Source of the DNA: Diplodia intermedia | Lineage: Eukaryota; Ascomycota; Dothideomycetes; Botryosphaeriales; Botryosphaeriaceae | Assembly (NCBI GenBank): GCA_021495925.1 | Contig: JAKEKT010000001.1 | Span: forward strand, 496,001-560,000 | Direction: 5' to 3' | Length of the DNA stretch: 64,000 bases | Shown here: piece after piece, positions 1 to 12,000 of the stretch | How positions within the stretch are numbered: position 1 is the stretch's first letter | Layout: every line of letters starts with the position of its first letter | The notes under the pieces: model-generated | Seen by the model: only the letters and a program-made list of their open reading frames with translations | Databases searched by the model: none | Told to the model about the DNA's origin: nothing | Position numbers and translations under genes: made by a program

Positions 1-1192
1 GACATCTTGGTTCTGCCACGTCCACCAGACGCGGTCGATCATTGAGTGGTGGAGGAAGAAGATCTTTTTCGGTGTCGTTTTGTTAGTTTGGAGCGCAAAG
101 AAGATGGGAGATAGTATCAGCACATACAGGATCACCAGGAGAGGCAAAAAGATCTCCCCCAGGGTCGCCATTGACGGTTAAATGGCCGCCAGTGTGTGTA
201 CCCATCTTGCCAGCTGGGAAGTCGCCCTGCATAACTGTTTGGAAGTCGGCAACATCGTCGTAAGTTTCGATGAGCGAGGAGGTGTTGAGGTCGTTGGTGA
301 AGCGCGACGACACCCAGGGGTTGATGTCACGACGCAAGCAGCGAGGGTTCAGGCCGAGGCCATCAGCACGTGGGTTGGTCGTCAGGTTGGTGTAGGCGGG
401 CGACACGGGGCCGAGGCGGGTCGTGAAGTTCTTGAACGGACCCGACGCGACACAGCCGCCGCCATCCGCCGGCGGGATCGTGATGTAGGGCGTCGCGGCC
501 GCCGGCACGTACACGGGACTGTGCTCTTGGTACACGCCATCGCCCGACATGGATGTGTCCGAGCCGTCGAAGATGGGCGAGTTGCGAGGGTCTTCGGCGT
601 ACTGCGGCCAGTTCCAGTACGGCTGCGTGCCCGTGTAGCCGCACTCGTTGCGGAGGGCTTGCTCGTACGACCAGGTAAAGTAGCGATGCCACGAGAGGAA
701 GTTACCCTGGTTGATGTGTTCAGTACTCAGGTCTACAGATGGAGACGGTGCCACTTTCACTCACCGTTCCATGGATGGTCAGGGTCTGGTTGATGTGGGT
801 GGCCACGAAATCGTCGTAACGGGTCACACATCCCGGGCAGAGCTCACTCGGAGTGATGGAAGGCTTCGTGGAGATGCATTGCACTGCTGAGATATATGCC
901 TTCCTCTCCTCAGCAGAGAGAGTGCCCCTGCATTGCCGGTCAGTAATTGTTTACTGGCGGGCGTCGGCGAGGATACACACCACTCCCTCCGTACAGCTAC
1001 GTTCTCGAGCTTACAACTGTCTGAGAAATAGCCGTTGGCCTGGACATACTCCCCCAGATTTGCCAGAGCCTGCGCGGCCAGCCGGTCGGTCTTGAGCAGG
1101 AGCTTGTTCGCGGCGGCCTCTTTCTTCACAATGGCGGCGCCACTAGCAGCGCCCAAGAGCGTCACGGCGGCGACGACGTTCTCGAGGCGCAT
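1..1192 (-). CDS. Tyrosinase (polyphenol oxidase), secreted, 3' end beyond the window
   Basis: Type-3 copper enzyme that oxidises phenols to quinones, probably in the secretory pathway or outside the cell. Four exons are visible: 1192-981, 927-765, 706-128 and 63-1; all junctions are GT-AG and keep frame, giving about 339 residues. The start at 1192 gives a signal-peptide-like MRLENVVAAVTLLGAASGAA; an upstream in-frame ATG would bury it. A CuA site with three His (ATHINQ, TIHG, SWHRYF) spans exons 2-3. CuB is seen as THTGGH and, after the last intron, FLHHSMIDRVWW, which runs to the left edge. The C-terminus is missing from the window. No SreA-type site lies upstream, so it does not look part of the siderophore regulon. 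A catechol oxidase cannot be separated from a tyrosinase here. Confidence 0.9.
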
Positions 1193-4006
1193 TTTGGCGA
1201 GTGGGCCGAAGGTTGGACGACGAATGGGCTTGATGGGAAGTTCGGTAGTGGAAGGTGTGGCAGAAGCGGCGGCACTTGTCAATTTATTTGCTACGCCTTC
1301 TGTTTTTTTGCGCATGCAACTTCAGAGTTCTAGAAGGAGACGAAGGATCGGCTATGCAGGCGGTGTGGCACAGCGGTGGGTTCGGAGAATTGGTGTCAGC
1401 GAGGATTCGGGCGTTAATGCGCAGGCAAGCAGAGCGGTGATTGAGCTTCGGCAGTGTAGACCTCAAACAGGACGCAATTGCGAGGCAGCGCCACCACAGA
1501 CGGCTCTTGCACGGCAGTTGGTCGTATGATGGCAAGAACCGAGCTGGCTTTCCGTCCGTGAAGTACACAGTAGCCCCTCTCGCGCGACACTGGCGGCGCC
1601 GTTAGACTCGCAGGTGGCGGCGCCGGAGAAAAGCGGCAGCCAGTTAGAGTGGGCTCCGCGCTGATTATTTGCGTGTGCCGTGCCGCAATGTAGATGGGGG
1701 CCAAATTAAGGGAAAGGGTCTTGGAGGATGTAAGCGCCATTCGCCCGGTGTTGCACCGACGGGTTCACGATCTGATTGAAGTCGCAGCTGCTGGACAGCG
1801 TTTGAGTCTCAAACCGGCGTGCGCAGGAAGAACGTTGGATCTGTGTGGACCGATTCCCCTAGCACTTGTCAGGGTTCGGGGTCGCCCTCATTATTCAAAC
1901 GACACCACTTCAGGCAGAAAACGCCCCACTCGCTTAATCCACGCATGGCACATAGAACGTGCGGAAAATGCCAGCTTGCCACTTACTCTGTCAGGCAGGC
2001 ATTCGGGCTGTACACCAGGATGTAGCCGGGTGGCCAAAGGATCGATCCGATAGTGTAGCCATGCTATACGTTCGCCAGGAGGAAATGCTGGAATCGGAGC
2101 CCTTCTGGCCCACGGCGCGCGACTCACATACATCTTGCTAAACCGTTTGGAAGCGAGAAGGTGGAGGGGTTCGTGTTGGCATGGAACTGTCAAAGCTAGC
2201 GGTTTGGGACTCCACAATCATATAGCGTTGCGACACTCTCTGGGGAGGGTAGGCGTGATTTTAACCGTTGTTCCGCATCATACCAGCAGCTTCGGCTCCC
2301 CTGCAGCCGTCTGAGAAGGAAAGCCTGTGGAACACCACAGTCTCGTACGTAAAGAAGGTCGACGGCGAGCGCCCCGTGCCTGAATGGATGCGGGCTCCAA
2401 GAAAGGCACAGCAGTGGATCCGGCACGACGGAGCAGCCGAGAGAGCAGGGCAGATCGCTGCCCCTAGTGGAAGGCGAATCGTGTTCATCCGGCCGATTCC
2501 AGGCAATCATGGCCTCAAGCACGCGCCTCGGACGGCGATCGAGCAACGATCTCCCGCAGGCAATGATGCGTGCCAACGACGCCCGAGTGTGGGCTGGCGG
2601 CTCTCCTGGGCCCGGGCCGACGGCCGGATAGGGACCGGATGAGGAGGCCGACAGCGGCAGCGGCAGCGGCACGGGGGAGGTGGGAATGAGCGAGGGCCTG
2701 CAAAAGGCTGAATCGCAAACAGATAGAGGCGGGAGGGCGGCACGATGAGATGCAGTTGCCGGCTAACGGGGCCCGTGCTCAGTTTGCAAGCGAGCCGCCG
2801 CCCACGCAGCCAATCGCGGCCGCCAGCGCCTCGTACCTGCCCTTCCTTCCCCAGACCCTGCCGCCTGCTCTCGCCGCTGCGCCGCACTGCAACAACATCC
2901 TCTAAGCGACATCACTCGCCCCGTGCTCCCCACTGCTCCATTCCCTAGCGCCGCGACTTCTTACTGCACGCTATCTCTTCACGGCGTCCAGTTGCGCAAT
3001 CCGCCGTCCTTGACCAATCGCTTGCTCTCCCTTGATTGCCCAGCATTTCGACCTGCCGCCTTGTCTTTTCATTAATCTGTGCCTTGCGCGGCCGCCGTAG
3101 ATGTTGCTAACCACCCCGCCGTAATCCCACGCTGCATCGTGTCGCCATCCGGGACATCCGTTTGAGGCGCATGCTGCGGCCGCGTCCATGTGAGGGCTCT
3201 CTGTCGGCTATCACGGCCACCCGCCGCCTGTCGGGCGCACCACCGCCCTGACTCAGGCTGCCCATGAACTTTTCCAACGCTTGTCAGCACCCTCTGGACT
3301 GAGCCTTCCAGTAGCGGAAGATGAGAGGATTCCCGTGGGTTGTTCGGTACTTTCGGGATGCAACGCTCGATATGAACCGGCGCCTCCCCTGGCCCCGAAC
3401 AGTACGAGCTTGCCCGGACTGGCGCCTTTGCGCTGTTTTAGCACCTTCTAGCCCATATGGTGGATCGGCCGAGAGGACACCACCCTCCTCCCACGCGGTG
3501 GCGTGCGTCGGTGGTGCCCCTCCTCTCGCAAAAGAAAGCTGCCTCTGCTCATGCAGCAACTGCGTCTCCGGCCTCTCGCGTTTCAGGCATGGAGGCCACT
3601 CAACCCTGCGTCGTCTACCAGGAAGACGCTTAATCTGCTGCCAGGCTAGCTAGTTTGGTGCGGAAGTCCTTCGCCCGCCATGTGCTCTTACGCCACAATG
3701 CATATCCTGCAACGGACTTGGCCCGCCAGGCACAGGAACGCCGTGTGGAAGCCCACCCCCTCTCCTGCAATATCCTGGTCAAGCTATTGCCTTAACATGC
3801 AGACCACCTTCCATATTTTCTGCGGGTCTTTTTGCCGGAGTCTTCCTACGCATGCTCACTCTTTTCCACTAGAGGTCTGCCTTAGATATCTTGGGTCGCT
3901 CATTCCACAGGCAACACATCAACCTCGATCACGCAAACTCCTTCTCTTGGCCTAACACAGGCCAACGGCGGCCAGCCGTACCACATGGGCGTCGGCCATA
4001 GCCAGC
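1193..4006. other. Intergenic, no supported gene
   Basis: These 2.8 kb lie between the 5' ends of the divergent tyrosinase and Pth11-like genes. Open frames exist on both strands but overlap one another, lack family motifs and often begin at non-ATG codons. From about 2,640 to 3,300 the DNA is C/G-rich with CCGCC runs, as in fungal promoters or 5' leaders. I saw no ATCWGATAA iron-regulatory site, repeat or RNA gene. Confidence 0.6.
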
Positions 4007-5522
4007 ATGTCCGGATACTTGAAGCGTCAATCCGGCTCGGATTCAGTCAGTGACGCCGGAGCTCCGAGTTTTCCACCAGGGTACGCGGACTTCAGCGCTG
4101 CAGATGAAATCCTTTCCATCACTGGCGTATTCTCCGCCTTGGCGCTGGTGGTAGTCATGATCCGCCTTTATGTGAGGGGGTGGATGTTGAGATTTCTCGG
4201 CCCTGACGACTACGTCATGTTGTTTGCCACGGTCAGTATAGACTTGTCGCACAAGTGGGAGTGCGCTTCTGCTAAACCTGTCGTACAGGTGCTAAGCATC
4301 ATCGTCATGGTCTGCTTTGTTGAAGAGACCAAATACGGATTGGGCAAGCACGCTGTAGTCATGCTCTCGGACCCTGTCAGCTACACGCAGTTCTCAAAAT
4401 GGCTTTACATCCACAGCCTCATCATCATGGTTGCGGTCAGTGCGGTCAAAGTCTCGATCGCACTCTTCCTCATGCGCCTTGCCGAGAGAACAAGGAAGGT
4501 CAGATTTTTATGGGGGATGATCGGTGAGTTCAGCCCCGAGTGGGGAGATCTGGATCCGCTAATCATTATTTCGCAGTCTTCCTTGTCCTGTTTACCATAT
4601 CTTGCGCCTGCACGTTGATCTTCCAGTGTTCGCCCATTTCCGCCGCCTGGGACTATTCCCTTCGCATGCCACCCGCAAACGCCAAGTGCTTCTCCATGAG
4701 CACTTTCAGGAATATTGGCATGTTCAACAGCATTGTGAACATCGTCACCGACTTTCTTTTTGCATCGCTCCCGGTTCCTTTGATCTGGGAGTTGCAGATT
4801 AACATTCGAGCGAAGCTCACGTTGGCGTCGATTCTCAGTCTCGGCTTCTTCGCCTCGGCAGCAGCCATAGTGAAATGTGCCATGCAGTGGAACGTGCTGG
4901 ATGAACCGGATTGGACCGTGTACGTATTCTCCTTTCCAGCCCACATCTCCCATCGCCATATGAAGCGTCGCTGACCATGCCATTTGCTTGCAGGCACGAT
5001 TCATTTAATGTGTGGAACTGCATCGAGCTGAACATCGGCATTGTCGCAGCCTGCCTGCCGGCGTTGAAGCCTCTGTTCAACTGGTTCCTTGAGACTGCAC
5101 GGGCCATCACCAGTTCGGGCGGACGCTCTGGCACCCGCCGCCCAACCGGCTATGCAGGCTATGGCAGCCGCTCCACTACGCTCGGATATATGAAGCAGCA
5201 AGACAGCTTCGCCATGGCAAGCCTGTCACGGTCTCGAGGCGATACAGAACTCGGAAAGATAGATCAATACGTCGCACAAGTGTCTGTGGGTGTGAAAGAA
5301 GTGGGTAAGAAGGATCCCAGATTGGACACTGGACTCCCTCTGAGTTCGAACGGGAGCCGAGACTCGGGCGGCTCGGTGTCAAAGGCGTCCAAAGAAGGGG
5401 AGAAGGATTGGGACTCGGAAGCAAGAAAGACCAGCGGCGATGGTATCCTGACGCACGAAGACGGTGGTTCCAGACCAAGAGGTCACGTCATCCTGCGAAC
5501 AACGGAAGTACACGTTGTCTGA
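4007..5522 (+). CDS. Pth11/SAT4-type seven-helix integral membrane protein
   Basis: Member of the fungal rhodopsin-like (SAT4/Pth11-related) membrane protein family; some relatives sense surfaces or ligands, but most are uncharacterised. Four exons (4007-4231, 4289-4523, 4577-4919, 4994-5522) give 443 residues in frame. The first intron is 57 bp without an in-frame stop, so it can be read through by mistake. Family marks are FLGPDDYVML after helix 1-2, a KYGLGKH loop, an FQCSP..AAWD stretch, and helix 7 ending in CLPALKPLFNWF. The C-terminal third is a Ser/Gly/Lys-rich cytoplasmic tail. There is no CFEM cysteine domain at the N-terminus, unlike true Pth11. Ligand and role cannot be told. Confidence 0.85.
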
Positions 5523-6474
5523 GTCGGCGGCCGAAGTGCGTGGGTGGTTGGTATGTCCTCTTCTGGTTTCCTCGATATCCCTTTTTGCGTATCCAGCTTG
5601 ATTTCCCCCGACCAAAAGCTTTGTGACCTTGACGTTTTCACTTGCGTACTTGTATGCTGCATTTTTCCAAGCAGAGTAGCTTACCTTGCGGCAGCCTCGT
5701 AAAAGTCCAACATGGTTGAGGGCACACGCGAGATCACGCTCGGAGGTCGGTACTCTGGACAGTCCGCGCCCCGCACCCCACGCCGTTTTCTCCCCGACTT
5801 CGACCGCTTCTCCAGCGCATGATGCCGCCTCTGGCCCGTCCGCAGTGTGACGGGGCTCCACGTTGCGGGGGTTTCCGGCCGAAGTTCGGCCATTGGAATG
5901 ACATGATGTCGACGGTTAGCAAAGTTGATGCAGTCAATCGGCGAAGAAGGCAGGCTTATAAGCACATGTGCCACTGCACAAATGATTGGCTGCCTCGGTA
6001 ACGCATGCTCCTGCCTACCGGGCGTTCTCCAGAGCTCATCGTTCCAACGTTCGAGATCTGCGACTATGCGGGGCAGGGCGGGGCTCGATTGCCGATGGCC
6101 ATTCCGACGGACGCTATTGACCATGTTCTGTCGTCCCTCCGGCCCATCACCACCGCTATGACGCACATCATGTGGCTTCGGCCTAGCCCACCCCGAGATG
6201 CCAAGCACGCCGCTCCCGACTTTCGAGCAAGCTTCCCCACGCTTTCATGCGCCATCCCTGCCGCGGCCGCGAACACTACCTGGTTGAATCATGTTCCCTG
6301 CTTTCGTTCTACCTTCACCACCTGTCTCGGCCGTCGCTGCCCCGCTGGTGGCGGCTAACCCGTGAGTCTCTGGAGGCTGTTTATGAGCACAATCCACCAA
6401 AGTTTTCCCTTAAAAGAGTTGCCTCTCAGAGCTCGTCCAAGCTTCGGAATACCTCGCCTCTCGCGCCTGCAACA
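5523..6474. other. Intergenic, promoter side of the GH78-like gene
   Basis: About 950 bp between a gene end and the next gene start on the same strand. Short overlapping frames show no family motif. No SreA-type GATA site and no repeat seen. Confidence 0.6.
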
Positions 6475-8697
6475 ATGGCTTCGTTCCCCTCCATCCGCCG
6501 TGCGGTAGCCGTCTTCGGCACATTTGCAGCTTCCGGGCTTGCCGTGCCGTACGAGCAGTACATCCTTGCTCCCTCCAGCCGCACGCTGCACCCGGTCTCA
6601 GTGTGGAAAGTAAATGGCACTGTTCCTGGCGTGGACAGCGTGACCGGCGACGCCCTGGGCAGCGCGACCTTCACCGATGTCTCAGCCGCCACCTTCGACT
6701 ACGAGAAGAACATCGCCGGCGTCGTGTCGCTGACCGTGGGCGAGGTGTCGGACGAGAGCCAGTACATCGGCATCACCTTTTCCGAAAGCTCGCTCTGGAT
6801 CTCGGGCGAGAGCAGCGATGCCACGGCCGACGCAGGCAACGATGAGACGCTGTGGTTCCAGCCCAAGGAGGCGGGCGTATACACCGTGCCCAGGCAGAAT
6901 GAGCGCGGTGCATTTAGGTACCTGAGCTTGGTGCACAACACCACGGGCAGCTTGGAGATCACCCAAGTTACGACGCATTACACAGCTATGCCGCACATTG
7001 CCGATGATCAACTGAGAAACTATACGGGCTACTTCCACTGCGACGGTAAAGATTGCCTTCGCGAGAAGCTCGGCAGCATCGACTGACGTGCAACAGATGA
7101 ATTGCTGAACCGTGTATGGTATGCCGGTACGCATCGCTAACCGCTAAGCACACAGAAGTTTGGTTGCTTACTGTCACCCAGGCGCATATACCAATCAGAT
7201 CTGCACCATTGACCCCAAGTACGGCGACGCTCTCATCTACCTCAACCAGATCACTTCGAACATGACTTCGGACGATGTTGGCGACCTGCCGTGGTACGTC
7301 AACTACACCATCGCCAATGGCACCTCGGCGCTCGTCGATGGAGCCAAGCGTGATAGGCTGGTCTGGGCTGGCGATATGGCCATTGCGGTGCCTGGTGTTG
7401 TCGCCTCGACGAATGATCTTATTTCCGTGCAGAACTCTCTCAATTCGCTCTTCGACATCCAGAACAAGACTTCCGGCCAGCTACCGTATGCAGGTCGGCC
7501 CTTCACTTTCAAGCTCTCGCACACCTACCATCTCTACACCATCATTGGTGTAGCAGATTATTTCTTGTACTCGGTAAGGAGAAGAAAGAACTACGACAGG
7601 GTGGTGCTAACCAGATGTTACAGGGCGACATGGACTATCTGCAGAGCACGTGGTCTGACATCAAGCTGGCTATGAACTTCTCCCTCGGCTTCATCGACTC
7701 CAGCGGCATGATGAACGTGACGGCGCCGGACGACTGGCTGCGCTTCGGCATGGGAGGCCACAACATCGAGGCCAACGCCATCCTCTACCACACCATCAAC
7801 CAGGTCTCCATCCTCGCCTCCGCCCTCAACGAGACCGACCTCCTCACCTCCTGGTCCGCCACCGCCTCGGGCATCAAGGCCGCTGCCAACGACCTGCTCT
7901 GGGATGCGTCGGCCGGTCTCTACCGCGACAACGAGACGACGACGCTCCACCCGCAAGACGGCAATGCCTGGGCCGTCGTTGCCAATCTCACGCTCAACAG
8001 CACGCAATCCGCGCAAATCTCGACCAACCTGGCTGGCCGGTGGACCGAGTACGGCGCGCCCGCGCCCGAGGCCGCCGACGCCATCTCGCCCTTCATCAGC
8101 GGCTTCGAGCTGCAGGCGCACGTCGCGGCAGGGAACACATCCGCCGCGCTGGCGCTGACGCGGCTGCAGTGGGGCTTCATGCTCGACGACCCGCGCATGA
8201 CCAACAGCACCTTCATCGAGGGCTACAGCACCACCGGCGAGCTGCACTACGCGCCCTACAACAACGACCCGCGCATCAGCCACGCCCACGGCTGGGCCAC
8301 GGGCCCCACCAGCACCCTCACCTTCCGCATCGCCGGGCTGCAGCTCGTGAGCGCCGGCGGCGAGACGTGGCGCGTCGAGCCAAGCTTTGCCGATCTGACA
8401 CACGTGGCAGCCGGGTTCGTGACGGGGCTGGGCACGTTCAGCACCAACAACACGAGGGATGCCGAGACGGGGGCGTATAAAATCGTTTTCGAGACGCCTG
8501 AGGGGACGAGTGGTGCGGTGCGCGTGGAGTATCCCGAGTGTGGTGGTACCCTGACGGTGAAGCCCGAAGGCGGTGCAGAGGAGGATACGGTGACGAAGGA
8601 GATCGAAAAGAAAGAGGGTAGAGATTTGACTGAGAGGGTGGAGGTGGACGGACTGATTGGCGGGAAGTGGACGGTCGAGTTCACTTGCTCCTCGTGA
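6475..8697 (+). CDS. Secreted GH78-like alpha-L-rhamnosidase
   Basis: Predicted extracellular glycosidase with an (alpha/alpha)6 catalytic domain, expected to release L-rhamnose from plant glycosides or pectin side chains. Exons 6475-7045, 7097-7126, 7182-7573 and 7624-8697 give 688 residues in frame; exon 2 is only 30 bp. The ATG at 6475 starts a signal-peptide-like sequence ending near GLAVP. An N-terminal beta-sandwich (about residues 30-175) leads into MPHIADDQLRNYTGYFHCDD, then RDRLVWAGDM, which carries acidic residues typical of the GH78 active-site region, and a long helical-barrel region. The C-terminus has a small beta-rich domain. Several N-x-S/T sites fit secretion. I recognise the family by motif pattern only; another six-hairpin glycosidase is possible. 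Confidence 0.8.
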
Positions 8698-9025
8698 GTA
8701 AGAGAGAAGGGATAGGGGGTCCGCCTCTCATTGGATATGAATATACCGGTTTTTTAATGATAATGAAACCGTAAAGTAAACGAACTCGTCACAACATTGC
8801 TTCCTGTGGCTTTGCCAGTACTGGCGATACCTCTTCTTTTCACAACGTTGAAATATAAATTAGTCGGAGGTACTCTCTATACAGGGAAAGAACAAAAAGG
8901 CAGCCATATCCGTCTCTTCCCTGCTGCAACCCTAAAAACTGCCTAACATGTCTAAATTAAAGATCTAAGAAACACCCCATATCCACAACCTCCGTTCTCA
9001 CTTCAACGTCTACACATCACAATCT
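8698..9025. other. Convergent 3' spacer
   Basis: These 328 bp lie between the stop codons of two convergent genes and are AT-rich compared with the flanking coding DNA, as expected for 3' untranslated regions. A GATAA occurs near 8,760 but does not match ATCWGATAA. Confidence 0.6.
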
Positions 9026-12000
9026 TCAAGCTTTCGCCTCCAAAGCTCTTACTACCTCCCCAATCTCCCTCTCAAATACCGCCACAAACGCTCTCACACC
9101 CTCCTCTCCCATCAACCTTCCATCGCACCTGACACCAAACTTGATCCCATCGCCCTCCCTATCAGGGCCCACGTCTACAAACAGCTGCCCCTCTTGCACC
9201 CAGCTGTAATCCAAACCCTCCACTGCCGTCTCCCCTTCAAGCACCCTGCTTGCCGAGAAGTCCGTCGGCACGCCGACCAGCAGCGGCTCCAGCAGCCTCT
9301 CCTCGCCGCCAAACTCCTTCCCGACGACGTCGTCGTGCCACAGCAAGTTCAAGCTGGCGTTGAACGGCATCTTCGCACCCTCCCCTCCATCGACCCACGC
9401 CGCCACGTCCCTCAGCCTGCTCTGCTCGAACGGCAGCCGCGCCGCCAGCTTCGCGAGCAGCTCGTCGACGGCCTCGCGCACGTCTCGGTCGCGCGCGTCG
9501 CGCACCCCGAGCGGCAGCAGGTTGACCGTCGGCCCGCTGACGGCCTCGATGCGGTCGAACGAGGCGCCGCGGCCGAGCTGGAAGAAGCCGAAGGTGGGCG
9601 AGGCCGACGCCGTGGCCGCCGCCAGCGCGCGCGCGAACGCGAGCAGCACGAGCGTGTGCGGCTGCCTGCCGGCCGCCTTGGCGGCCTTTTCGGCGGAGCG
9701 GAGCGAGAGCGTGGTGCTCGAGGCCATGACGAAGGTTTGGGAGCGGTCGTTCTCGTCGATGATGCTGTGGCTGGCGATAGCCGGCGGGATGACCGTGGGC
9801 GAGCAGCCGTCCAGGTGTTGCCGCCAGAATGTGCGTTGGTCGACGGCGGCAAGTGAGCGCTGCGTGAAGGCGACCATGTCTGAGAATGGCGGCGGGGCGG
9901 GCTCTGGCGACTTGCCTGAGTATAGGTCGAGCAGGTCGGTTATCAAGCGAGACATGGTCCACGCGTCGTAAGTGGTATGGTGCATGGTAATCAGGAGAGC
10001 GTCTGCGCAGTGTCCAGTCTCATTGCTGCTGCGAACAACGTGCAGGCGGACCGGAGGTGTGAAAAGGTCAGATGGCGTATGAGAGATGCGCTTGACGGTG
10101 GTCTTGACGGTTTCCTCCAGCTCGCCGGTGACCTCTTCAACCGTGCATGTGCCGGAAGCAATCTTCGAAGACTTGAGCACAACTTGTACGGGCTGATCAG
10201 GTCTTGCGGCGGCGAAAGCTGTGCGCAGGATTGAATGCCTTTCTTGGAGGGCATGCCAGGCCTGGCTGAGCCTCTCGGTATCGAGACGTGTGGTAGCCCT
10301 GAAAGTCCAGGTCGGCTCGTAGAGCGTACGGCCAGAGGCCAACCAGCTGGCGATGTGGTAGTCTTGGCCGGCAAGAGCAGGCAGGATACTCTCAACGTCG
10401 TCTTCGGTGACTTTGAGCTTGGCAAGCACGGCGGTCTCCTCTTCGGGCCCAAGGATAGGTACAAGCTTCTCAGCGGGGGCAGTGCTCTCCTGAACGCTGT
10501 TTGTGGAGGCGATAGCCCTGCAGATACGACCAAGGGTCACGCCTGCGATGATATCGGCCACACCGATACGGAATCCTGCTTTGCGGCACTGTGATGCTAC
10601 CTGGATGGCAGCAATCGAATCCAGGCCGATGGAGAAGATGTTCGTAGATAGGTCGATGCTCTCGACAGGAACGTTGACAACGCAGGACATGGCACCGCGT
10701 ACAGTTTCAGCATAGCGCTGGACCGCCGGATCATCCCAAGTAATTACTTCCTCTTCTTCAGTTGCAGACTCGACTGGTAGGTTGCGCAGCTCAGGGGGGT
10801 ACGCAGTGACATAGCGGCCAGGGTGCTCGACAATGTCTTGCACAGCGGCCCGGAAGGTGGTCAGGAAGGCGTCGAGGCGATCTTTTCCAAGACGCGAATA
10901 AGCGCGGGCAACCAGGGTGTGGTCGCTGTGCTCGACCTCGAAGTTCATCTTGTACTCGGACGGCACGGATACTTCCTCGGTCTCGTAGGGCTGCCAGATG
11001 CTCTGCGAGTTCTCAATAGCGCTCGAGCTCACCTTTTGGAATACGAACAGACTGTCTGTCAGTGTTGCATCGGTGGTGTTGGCAGTCTGGCGCCAGCGAT
11101 TCTGGACGTCGGCGAAAGAAGCATGCTGGAATTCGATGCCGTCAATTGTCAGTTGCTGCAGCTGTTGCAGGAGGCTCTCGTTCGAAGACAGGGGATTAGC
11201 CAGGCGCACGCGGTACGGTACGGTGTTGAAGGTGGGTCCGATGATAGAGTCGGCGTTCTCCAGCTCCAGGCTTCTGCCAGCCAGCACCATGCCGAAGGCG
11301 ACATCTCGACGCTGGACGAGACTGCTGAGAGCCTTGGCGAAGGCCAGGAGCGTGACATTTTGGACACTGAAACCCTTGTCCCGGAGTCCTGAGATGTCCG
11401 CGATATTGATGCTGGCCAGCGTCATCTGCTCGGACTTGGTCTCTTCCCCAGTGAGCGGTATGCCGATGCTCCTGTATCCCTCGAGCTTGTTGCTCCAGAA
11501 ATCCACAGCGGTTTTCTGGTTGGCAGTCATGATCTTTGCCGCCTGGTAGAATGGAGCAGAAGGCGTGACATCCTTGCCGAAGTAATTATCGGTAAGTTGC
11601 TGGAAGAGGATGGGTACGGACAGGCCGTCATATAGCGCGTGGTGCATCGATGCTGAGAAGACAATGGAGCTGCCATCCGAGAAAACGGTTACCTTGACCG
11701 GCGGTTCATTGAACTGGCTTTCCTCATGGAAGGCCGTGGTGTGTTGGAGATTCTGCAGCGCCGCGTCCATGTCAGACGTTGACACCTCCTTCCACTGGGG
11801 AACAAGGTTCTCATGGACTACCGCAATCCACCCGGTATCTGAGCGGTGGAATGAAGTCCTGAGGACGTCGACTTGGCGGACGCTTTTCTCCCATGCCTGC
11901 TTGAATTTAGCGAGATTCACATCGGGAGCCAGACGAAGCGTGTGATGGTGAACGTAGAGACGTCCATCAAGACCCAGTGTCTGAGTCAGCATTCCAACCT

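Noticed and set aside
2196..2672. Open frames on both strands near 2.2-2.7 kb as possible genes
   Set aside because: The longest plus-strand frame starts at TTG, the frames overlap each other, and no motif, signal peptide or splice pattern supports either.
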